Source of the DNA: Tannerella sp.
Lineage (GTDB): Bacteria > Bacteroidota > Bacteroidia > Bacteroidales > Tannerellaceae
Reading direction: 5' to 3'
NCBI GenBank assembly: GCA_031279875.1
Contig: JAITHS010000057.1
Span: 1 to 7,710 of the forward strand
Length of the DNA: 7,710 nt
In this document: positions 1-5,214 of the stretch, piece by piece
Layout of the letters: each line of letters opens with the position of its first letter
How positions within the stretch are numbered: the first letter of the stretch is position 1
Position numbers and translations under genes: made by a program
The notes under the pieces: model-generated
Told to the model about the DNA's origin: nothing
Seen by the model: the letters and a program-made list of their open reading frames with translations, nothing else
The model's database searches: none

Positions 1-852
1 AATTTTATTGTCTCCGCACAATACGCCAAAATCAGTTTCCTGCGAATGAACGAAATCCGACAGCTCGACGATGAAGAAGAAATGCTCTCTATCGGCAGCA
101 CATCAATATTGCCTGATAATAAGGATATTACGCTTGATAACGTCATGTTTCAATACACCGCCAACGCGCCTTTAGTTTTGCAGCACATCTATTTGAAAAT
201 ACCTGAAAACAAAGTTACAGCCATTGTCGGCGGTAGCGGCAGCGGCAAATCTACGTTGCTCAAACTGTTGGTGCGCCTTTATAAGCCGACTTTCGGTATC
301 ATCAAAATGGGCAACATGAATGTCAACTCTATCAATTTGAGCCGCTGGAGGTCGCTCTGCGGCGTGGTAATGCAGGACGGCAAAATTTTTAGCGATACTA
401 TCTTGAATAACATCGTTCTCGATGACGAAAATATTGATTATGAGCGGGTACGCGAAGTAGTCGGCATCGCTCAACTGACCGGCGAAATCAACGAAATGCC
501 AAAAGGCTTCGATACTTCAATCGGCGAAACCGGTCGCGGTTTAAGCGGCGGTCAAAAACAGCGCCTGCTGATAGCCCGCGCCCTATACCGCAATCCTGCG
601 TACCTTTTCCTCGACGAAGCAACCAACTCTCTCGACGCCATCAACGAACAGCGCATTGTTGAAGCCCTCAAAAACGCCACCGTCAGTCGTACAACCGTCA
701 TCATAGCCCACCGCCTAAGCACCATCCGCCACGCCGACCAGATAGTAGCTATGGACAAGGGCTTCATAGTCGAGGTCGGCGCCCACGACCAACTGATGCA
801 AAAGAACGGCCTCTACGCATCATTAGTTCAATCACAGATGTTAAATAGTTAA
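1..852 (+). CDS. ABC exporter ATPase, C-terminal part (5' end outside window)
   Basis: This is the ATP-binding part of an ABC exporter that pumps a substrate, probably a peptide, across the inner membrane. The frame is open from base 1, so the gene starts upstream and the ATG at 46 is internal. The 15 codons before it (ending AKISFLR) resemble the linker between the membrane domain and the nucleotide-binding domain in peptidase-containing bacteriocin exporters. Counting visible residues from base 1, the Walker A motif GGSGSGKST is at 77-85, the Q-loop Gln at 125, the signature LSGGQ at 181-185, Walker B (YLFLDEAT) with D205/E206, and the H-loop His at 237, so the ATPase domain looks intact. 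The peptidase C39 and membrane domains would lie outside the window, so the peptide-exporter subtype is inferred only from linker similarity. A lipid or drug exporter is the alternative. The stop codon lies inside a 19-bp repeat (848-866). Confidence 0.9.
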   Translation, partial: NFIVSAQYAKISFLRMNEIRQLDDEEEMLSIGSTSILPDNKDITLDNVMFQYTANAPLVLQHIYLKIPENKVTAIVGGSGSGKSTLLKLLVRLYKPTFGIIKMGNMNVNSINLSRWRSLCGVVMQDGKIFSDTILNNIVLDDENIDYERVREVVGIAQLTGEINEMPKGFDTSIGETGRGLSGGQKQRLLIARALYRNPAYLFLDEATNSLDAINEQRIVEALKNATVSRTTVIIAHRLSTIRHADQIVAMDKGFIVEVGAHDQLMQKNGLYASLVQSQMLNS

Positions 853-866
853 CGCACAGGGCATTC
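848..866 (+). repeat. 19-bp direct repeat, left copy, overlapping the exporter stop codon
   Basis: GTTAACGCACAGGGCATTC here matches GTTAACGTACAGGGCATTC at 1263-1281 with one mismatch. The TAA stop codon of the exporter gene (850-852) is part of the repeat. The two copies bracket the hairpin-repeat cluster. A degenerate copy in inverse orientation is visible at 984-997 (GAATGCTCTGTATG, compared with GAATGCCCTGTACG in the inverse complement). Confidence 0.75.
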
Positions 867-915
867 GCAGTCCAGCAGGGACGACACTTTATTAACCGTA
901 GGCTTCAGCCTACGG
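866..915 (-). repeat. Hairpin repeat unit A
   Basis: Read on the minus strand, this unit starts with a perfect 8-bp stem CCGTAGGC / GCCTACGG (loop TGAA) at 915-896, continues with TTAATAAAGTGTCGTCCC and ends with a second small stem TCC-TGCT-GGA followed by CTGCG. From the spacer onward it matches unit B at 29 of 30 positions. On the plus strand it begins 13 bp after the exporter stop codon, so the 896-915 hairpin might also help end that transcript, although no T-run follows it. Confidence 0.75.
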
Positions 916-938
916 ATAGCAGACATGCTCGTCTCAGC

Positions 939-1003
939 ATAGTCCCGCATGGGACGACACTTGTTTACGCCGCCTATAATGACGAATGCTCTGTATGGCG
1001 GCG
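939..1003 (-). repeat. Hairpin repeat unit C
   Basis: On the minus strand a 7-bp GC-rich stem CGCCGCC / GGCGGCG (1003-997 with 974-968, 22-nt loop) is followed by TAAAC, the core AAGTGTCGTCCC and the stem GTCCC-ATGC-GGGAC. The core and flanks (939-963) are a perfect inverted copy of 1083-1107. The upstream stem differs in sequence from those of the other units but occupies the same position. A further small inverted repeat, ATGCT / AGCAT, lies at 925-940. Confidence 0.65.
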
Positions 1004-1020
1004 GTACCGTATCCCAAACC

Positions 1021-1047
1021 CTTGCAGTGGTTTTAGAACCCTGCAAG
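1021..1047. repeat. Central hairpin of the repeat cluster
   Basis: A perfect 7-bp inverted repeat, CTTGCAG (1021-1027) and CTGCAAG (1041-1047), encloses a 13-nt loop. It lies between units C and D, near but not exactly on the dyad axis at 1023. It adds to the dense secondary-structure potential of the cluster. Confidence 0.5.
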
Positions 1048-1054
1048 CGGTTTT

Positions 1055-1107
1055 CGGCAACAACCCTTGTATGTGCCGTAATCAAGTGTCGTCCCATGCG
1101 GGACTAT
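1055..1107 (+). repeat. Hairpin repeat unit D
   Basis: A 5-bp stem CGGCA / TGCCG (1055-1059 with 1074-1078) is followed by TAATC, the core AAGTGTCGTCCC and the stem GTCCC-ATGC-GGGAC. The segment 1083-1107 is a perfect inverted copy of 939-963 in unit C. The first stem is short and its loop is 14 nt, so this hairpin is the least certain of the four. Confidence 0.6.
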
Positions 1108-1130
1108 TGTTGATATGATGACTACTCTCA

Positions 1131-1180
1131 CCGGAGACTAAAGTCACCGGTTAATAAAGTGTCGTCCCTGCGGGACTGCG
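1131..1180 (+). repeat. Hairpin repeat unit B
   Basis: An 8-bp stem (CCGGAGAC / GTCACCGG, one A-A mismatch, loop TAAA) at 1131-1150 is followed by TTAATAAAGTGTCGTCCC and the stem GTCCC-TGC-GGGAC, then TGCG. Compared with unit A, the spacer and core differ at one base. The first stem carries two compensated pair changes: T-A to G-C at the fourth pair and G-C to A-T at the seventh. Confidence 0.75.
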
Positions 1181-1181
1181 T

Positions 1182-1468
<287 letters not shown>

Positions 1469-2329
1469 ATGCGACAGTTAAAGATTACAAAATCGATTAC
1501 TAACCGTGAAAGCGCGTCGTTAGACAAGTATCTTCAAGAGATAGGTCGTGAAGAACTAATCACGGTAGAAGAGGAGGTAGAGTTAGCTCAGAAAATCAGA
1601 AAAGGAGACTCAAGAGCCCTTGATCGGCTGACCCGTGCTAACCTGCGCTTTGTCGTGTCGGTAGCTAAGCAATACCAGAATCAGGGGCTTAGTTTGCCCG
1701 ACCTTATCAACGAAGGTAATTTAGGGTTAATAAAAGCCGCAGAGAAGTTTGATGAGACGCGAGGTTTCAAGTTTATTTCATACGCAGTGTGGTGGGTAAG
1801 GCAGTCTATACTGCAAGCCATTGCCGAACAGTCGCGTATAGTAAGGTTGCCACTCAATCAGGTCGGCTCTCTCAACAAGATAACAAAGGCGTTTGCGGCG
1901 TTTGAGCAGGCGAACCAGCGCAAGCCGACTGCCGAAGAGCTGTCGGAAGAACTCGACATACCGGCAGACAAGATTACCGATACCTTGCGCGTTTCGGGGC
2001 GGCATGTTTCCGTAGATGCGCCTTTTGTGGAAGGCGAAGACAACAGCCTGCTCGACGTCCTTGCCGGAGACGATTCGCCTCACACCGACAGCCAATTGAT
2101 AAACGAATCGCTCAGCCTTGAAGTAGAACGTTCGTTAGCAACGCTTTCAGAGCGCGAAAGCACCGTGTTAAAGATGTTTTTCGGTATATGCGGCCCTGAA
2201 AAGACACTCGAAGAAATTGGCGACAAATTAGGGCTGACGCGCGAAAGAGTACGTCAGATAAGAGAAAAGGCCATTCGGCGCCTCCGACAAGGCACCCGCA
2301 GCCAACAACTCAAATCTTTCCTCGGATAA
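1469..2329 (+). CDS. rpoD: Primary RNA polymerase sigma factor RpoD (Bacteroidota type)
   Basis: The housekeeping sigma-70 factor, which directs core RNA polymerase to most promoters. The protein is 286 aa, the usual length for Bacteroidota primary sigma factors, which lack region 1.1 and start MRQLKI. I therefore prefer the ATG at 1469 to the in-frame ATG at 1457; the bases just before it (caacaaaat) are A-rich. Region 1.2 is at about 12-47, region 2 at 55-122 (with [21 protein letters not shown] for -10 recognition and melting), region 3 at about 123-200 and region 4 at about 215-278 (helix-turn-helix [18 protein letters not shown]). All regions look complete. It appears to be a single-gene unit, convergent with the permease gene. 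Its last codons CTC GGA TAA form the first unit of a 9-bp tandem array that continues past the stop. Confidence 0.96.
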   Translation: MRQLKITKSITNRESASLDKYLQEIGREELITVEEEVELAQKIRKGDSRALDRLTRANLRFVVSVAKQYQNQGLSLPDLINEGNLGLIKAAEKFDETRGFKFISYAVWWVRQSILQAIAEQSRIVRLPLNQVGSLNKITKAFAAFEQANQRKPTAEELSEELDIPADKITDTLRVSGRHVSVDAPFVEGEDNSLLDVLAGDDSPHTDSQLINESLSLEVERSLATLSERESTVLKMFFGICGPEKTLEEIGDKLGLTRERVRQIREKAIRRLRQGTRSQQLKSFLG

Positions 2330-2374
2330 ATCGGATAATTCGGAAAACTCGGAAAACTCGGAAAACTCGGAAAA
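2321..2374 (+). repeat. 9-bp tandem array overlapping the rpoD stop codon
   Basis: Six consecutive 9-bp units: CTCGGATAA, ATCGGATAA, TTCGGAAAA, then three CTCGGAAAA. The first unit is the coding end of rpoD (Leu-Gly-stop) and the second carries another in-frame TAA. The gradient from degenerate to perfect copies suggests that the array grew out of the gene end by slippage. Confidence 0.85.
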
Positions 2375-2416
2375 CCACTAACCACTAACCACTAACCACT
2401 AACCACTAACCACTAA
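2375..2416 (-). repeat. Tandem heptamer array, six CCACTAA copies
   Basis: Six perfect copies of CCACTAA (TTAGTGG on the minus strand) follow the 9-bp array without a gap. The last copy contains the TAG stop codon of the permease gene (2413-2415, minus). Together the two arrays fill the whole space between the convergent genes, and no hairpin terminator is seen there. Confidence 0.92.
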
Positions 2417-3702
2417 TACCTCACCCACCTCGCTATCTCTTTAAACGTAGGTTTTTTACCGTACATGAGAATACCTGTACGGTATATTTTTGCTGAAATC
2501 CACACCATAAACACAGCCGTACCCGCAAGCAGCACCATTGACACAAGTATTTGCCATAGCGGAATATCAAACGGTATGCGCACCATCATCACTATCGGAG
2601 CGGTAAACGGGAAGAACGAGCACCAGAACGCCAGCGGGCCGTCCGGATTTTGCACGCTGTAAATACCGGCATATATAGCAAAAAGCATGAACGTCATGAC
2701 CGGCATCATAAACTGTTGAGAATCTTCGGTATTGTCGATAGCGGCGCCGATAGCGGCATAAAAAGAAGCGTACATGATGTATCCGCCGACAAAAAACAGT
2801 ATGAAGCAGATGAATATCTCGCCGAAGTTAAACGAGCCGAACGCAGCCATAAAGCCAAGCAAACCGTCGGGCGTCGGCGTTGCAACAGCGCCCGGCATTC
2901 CGCCAACCGGCAAGGAAGGCGAGACAATCTGTGAGCTGCCGATAATCATTCCGCCGATACTCACTAAACCCGAAGTCAGAATACCCCACAAAATCATTTG
3001 CGTCAGCCCTACCAGCCCGATGCCGATAATTTTGCCCGCCATCAAGTCAAACGGTCTGACCGACGAAATCATGACCTCAACAATCCGGTTTGTCTTTTCT
3101 TCCATGACGCCCTGCATTACCATCGCCCCGTAAGCCATTATAAAGATGTAAATCAGGAAAGTAAAGACTATTCCTATCACGCTCGCTATCTCGGCCGACG
3201 ATTTTCTGCTCGAACCGTCTTTGTCGAGTTTGATAGTCTGAACATTGATTTTTACCTTGCTATCCTGGATGATACGGTCGAGGTCGGGTATGTTATACGA
3301 AGCACGCTTCTGCTTTTCGAGATGAGCTATCAGGATGGTGTTGATAGATTTTGTCAGTTCCGGCGGTATCTGCTTGTCGGAATACAGCGACAGCGCCTTG
3401 GGGTTGTCAAGCAAATTTGCCGTTATTTCGAGCATCACCGAATTGCCTTTGACGGCGTCCGTTCCGGAATCATTAGGCTTCACAAAACGGTAATTATCAG
3501 TGTTTTCAAACAGGTTTTCATATAAGCCCGTACGATCGTTAACGATGATAGTATAAACGTTGTCGGTTTTGAGCGTCGATAGCCACAGCGGTACAAAAAC
3601 CAGCGCGGCAAAGATGAGAGGCGTCAAAAAAGTCATCAGGATAAATGATTTTTTATTTACCCTGCGCAGATATTCCCGCTTAATAATTATTCCTGTTTTC
3701 AT
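2413..3702 (-). CDS. ABC-2 type transporter permease (NatB-like)
   Basis: An inner-membrane permease of the ABC-2 family (NatB-like, substrate unknown), 429 aa. An N-terminal membrane segment at about 20-42 is followed by a large extracytoplasmic region (about 45-170), then a cluster of membrane segments near 173-195, 223-255, 292-320, 331-350, 360-376 and 382-404. This one-plus-cluster layout is typical of the family. The stretch EEKTNRIVEVMISSVRP at 201-217 is a family hallmark at the cytosolic end of the second segment. The gene lies 11 bp after the XRE-cupin regulator and is probably co-transcribed with it. A cognate ATPase, which such permeases need and which often lies directly upstream, is absent here. 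It must be encoded elsewhere, for example beyond the window. Substrate cannot be read from sequence. Confidence 0.85.
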   Translation of the reverse strand: MKTGIIIKREYLRRVNKKSFILMTFLTPLIFAALVFVPLWLSTLKTDNVYTIIVNDRTGLYENLFENTDNYRFVKPNDSGTDAVKGNSVMLEITANLLDNPKALSLYSDKQIPPELTKSINTILIAHLEKQKRASYNIPDLDRIIQDSKVKINVQTIKLDKDGSSRKSSAEIASVIGIVFTFLIYIFIMAYGAMVMQGVMEEKTNRIVEVMISSVRPFDLMAGKIIGIGLVGLTQMILWGILTSGLVSIGGMIIGSSQIVSPSLPVGGMPGAVATPTPDGLLGFMAAFGSFNFGEIFICFILFFVGGYIMYASFYAAIGAAIDNTEDSQQFMMPVMTFMLFAIYAGIYSVQNPDGPLAFWCSFFPFTAPIVMMVRIPFDIPLWQILVSMVLLAGTAVFMVWISAKIYRTGILMYGKKPTFKEIARWVRY

Positions 3703-3713
3703 TTATGCTTGCG

Positions 3714-4295
3714 TCAATACGGCGTATAAATCACTCCAAGTATTTTTGCCGGCATGTCTTTGCCTGCGTGAACGTGATGGGCTACAATCGAATCGTAGTA
3801 GATGCTGTCGCCTGTGCCGAGATGATAGACGCTTTTGCCGTAGTTTATCTCAATGTCGCCTTCGAGGACATAGATAAACTCTTCGCCTTCATGCGTCGAG
3901 AATACGAAATCGACATTTTTGGAAGGCTGAATATCAATCAGAAACGATTCCATGTGCCTGCCCGATTTGTCCTGCGACAAAGAATGGTAAGTCATGTATT
4001 TATGTTTCTGCACAGCGTTGTTGGTAAAGCCTATGCCAACGGTTGTAGAAATGTTTTCGCCACGCGCAACGACCGGTCCGAGTTCCGTTTGGTCGTCGAG
4101 AAAAGTGCCGAGCCTGACGCCAAGCACCCGCGCAATCTTAATCAACGGAGCCAGAGAAGGGAAATTCTCGTTGCTCTCGATAAGTTTAATCTGTTCGACG
4201 TCCAATCCGGAGCGTTCTGCCATCTCTTCAAGCGATATATTCTTCGATTCCCTGAAATTTCGGATTTTATCGCCGATAATCTTGTTTGTTTTCAT
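3714..4295 (-). CDS. XRE-family transcriptional regulator with C-terminal cupin domain
   Basis: A DNA-binding regulator of 193 aa. An XRE helix-turn-helix occupies about 7-62 (ISLEEMAERSGLDVEQIKLIE), followed by a linker and a small-molecule-binding cupin barrel at about 112-190. The first cupin motif is STHEGEEFIYVLEG (H135, E138/E139); the first His of the usual HxH pair is Ser. The second motif is GDSIYYDSIVAHHVHA (H173/H174), with Ala where I would expect Pro in relatives. Metal binding is therefore possible but not assured. From memory, close Bacteroides relatives sit beside an AMP-binding acyl-CoA synthetase gene; here the next gene is a permease, 11 bp downstream. A promoter fitting the Bacteroides consensus lies at 4330-4360. 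The ligand is unknown. Autoregulation through the inverted repeat 4329-4377 is an inference. Confidence 0.88.
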   Translation of the reverse strand: MKTNKIIGDKIRNFRESKNISLEEMAERSGLDVEQIKLIESNENFPSLAPLIKIARVLGVRLGTFLDDQTELGPVVARGENISTTVGIGFTNNAVQKHKYMTYHSLSQDKSGRHMESFLIDIQPSKNVDFVFSTHEGEEFIYVLEGDIEINYGKSVYHLGTGDSIYYDSIVAHHVHAGKDMPAKILGVIYTPY

Positions 4296-4329
4296 CGTTA
4301 TACAGTATAAAATGCTATTGTTTGGGCTG

Positions 4330-4360
4330 CAAAGGTAATAAAATTTTTAATAAAAACAAA
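4330..4360 (-). promoter_or_regulatory. Promoter of the XRE-cupin/permease operon
   Basis: On the minus strand, TTTG (4360-4357) is followed after exactly 19 bp by TACCTTTG (4337-4330), a full match to the Bacteroides -33/-7 consensus. Transcription would start a few bases downstream, giving a leader of roughly 30 nt before the ATG at 4295. Confidence 0.7.
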
Positions 4361-4376
4361 AAAATACTTACCTTTG
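4346..4376 (+). promoter_or_regulatory. Promoter of tyrA
   Basis: The -7 element TACCTTTG (4369-4376) matches the consensus fully. At 19-bp spacing the -33 position reads TTTA (4346-4349), one mismatch from TTTG. The leader would be about 18-20 nt. It is nearly all A/T and contains the 14-bp palindrome TATAATATATTATA (4383-4396) directly before the start codon. Confidence 0.65.
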
Positions 4377-4398
4377 CACCCGTATAATATATTATAGT

Positions 4399-5172
4399 AT
4401 GAAAATTATGATTTTAGGAGCGGGGAAGATGGGTTCGTTTTTTACCGACCTGCTCAGTTTTGAACACGAAATAGCGGTATATGAGCGCGATCCTAAACGT
4501 ATGCGTTTCATTTACAACGCTATACGTATGACGCGACCGGACGAAATCGCCGAATTTAAGCCCGAACTGCTTATCAACTGCGTAACGCTTAACTATACAA
4601 TAGAAGCCTTTCTGGATATAACGCCTTTCCTGCCTTCCAATTGTATTATTTCCGACATCGCTTCCGTCAAAACTAATCTGCAAGAATACTATGCCACGTG
4701 CGGCTTTCCGTTTGTGTCAACACACCCGATGTTCGGACCTACTTTTGCTAATCTGTCAAATCTCGCCGAAGAGAATACCATCATTATCTCCGAAGGAGAC
4801 CATTTAGGTAAAATATTTTTCAAAGACCTCTATAACCGTCTCAAACTCAACGTTTTTGAATATACGTTTGAAGAACATGACCGCGTTGTGGCATACTCTC
4901 TCGGCATTCCGTTTGCTTCAACACTTGTTTTTGCCGCCACGATGGTACATCAGGACGCGCCCGGTACTACTTTCAAACGACATCACAGTATCGCACGCGG
5001 TTTGCTTTCGGAAGACGATTATCTTCTTACCGAGATACTCTTCAATCCCCGTACTCCCCGCCAGATATCCCGTATTCAGGATAAACTGACGGAATTACAG
5101 AATATTATCACCAACAAAGACACAGATATGATGAAGCGCTTTCTTGAAGACATACGCAAAAAAATCGAGTGA
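4399..5172 (+). CDS. tyrA: Prephenate dehydrogenase (tyrosine biosynthesis)
   Basis: Cytosolic enzyme that oxidatively decarboxylates prephenate to 4-hydroxyphenylpyruvate with NAD(P)+, the step before transamination to tyrosine. The 257-aa protein has an N-terminal Rossmann fold with GAGKMG at 7-12, and the substrate-site motif STHPMFGPT at 107-115 whose His-Pro pair is typical of the TyrA family. The C-terminal half is the helical dimerisation domain. There is no fused chorismate mutase or ACT domain, so feedback control would have to come from elsewhere. From memory, Bacteroides tyrA often lies beside chorismate mutase, aminotransferase and prephenate dehydratase genes. Here it stands alone between divergent and independent units, with its own promoter at 4346-4376. 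The start at 4399 puts the glycine motif at the usual distance from the N-terminus. Confidence 0.9.
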   Translation: MKIMILGAGKMGSFFTDLLSFEHEIAVYERDPKRMRFIYNAIRMTRPDEIAEFKPELLINCVTLNYTIEAFLDITPFLPSNCIISDIASVKTNLQEYYATCGFPFVSTHPMFGPTFANLSNLAEENTIIISEGDHLGKIFFKDLYNRLKLNVFEYTFEEHDRVVAYSLGIPFASTLVFAATMVHQDAPGTTFKRHHSIARGLLSEDDYLLTEILFNPRTPRQISRIQDKLTELQNIITNKDTDMMKRFLEDIRKKIE

Positions 5173-5178
5173 TTTTTA

Positions 5179-5209
5179 TTTGAAATCTTTCGGAAAATGA
5201 TTATTTTTG
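5179..5209 (+). promoter_or_regulatory. Promoter of the GH29 fucosidase gene, very close to the start codon
   Basis: TTTG (5179-5182), 19 bp, then TATTTTTG (5202-5209) is a complete match to the Bacteroides -33/-7 consensus. The -7 element ends 5 bp before the ATG at 5215, so the transcript would have a 5' leader of only a few bases or none. The promoter overlaps the in-frame ATG at 5197, which argues against that codon as the start. Confidence 0.7.
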
Positions 5210-5214
5210 CACCC

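Larger units (their letters stand above)
866..1180. repeat. 315-bp nested inverted-repeat cluster of four two-hairpin units
   Basis: Four copies of the core AAGTGTCGTCCC followed by (A)TGCGGGACT occur in the order minus, minus, plus, plus. The outer arms 866-895 and 1151-1180 are complementary at 29 of 30 positions. The inner arms 939-963 and 1083-1107 are perfect over 25 bp. Both pairs share exactly the same centre (1023), and the core start points are 73 bp apart on each side (889 and 962; 1084 and 1157). Each core is preceded by a separate hairpin of different sequence. The arrangement resembles paired REP elements (BIME-like). The whole could also be transcribed as a branched structured RNA. 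No transposase gene is in the window. Confidence 0.8.
4329..4377. promoter_or_regulatory. 10-bp inverted repeat spanning the divergent promoters
   Basis: GCAAAGGTAA (4329-4338) and TTACCTTTGC (4368-4377) are perfect inverse complements separated by 29 bp, centred at 4353. Each arm contains the -7 element of one of the two divergent promoters. The symmetry could simply reflect two good promoters or could be an operator for the adjacent XRE-cupin regulator. Confidence 0.55.

Noticed and set aside
849..1097. 82-codon minus-strand reading frame across the hairpin repeats
   Set aside because: It is a translation of the repeat units themselves (two cores read in frame) and shows no recognisable domain; the inverted-repeat structure explains the sequence better.
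866..1180. Integron attC sites or a CRISPR array
   Set aside because: The units have variable stems and a conserved core but no GTTRRRY/RYYYAAC core pairs at the ends, no integrase gene, and no direct repeats with regular unique spacers.
2998..3525. Long plus-strand reading frames opposite the permease gene (also 3705-4310 opposite the regulator)
   Set aside because: They are antisense shadows of well-supported minus-strand genes and have no domain features.
5160..5177. Possible terminator after tyrA: AAAAATC-GAGT-GATTTTT
   Set aside because: The 7-bp stem is almost all A/T and overlaps the stop codon; too weak to call a terminator.
5197..5214. Upstream ATG for the fucosidase
   Set aside because: It sits inside the consensus promoter and would place six residues before a normal signal peptide start (MKQNFF).
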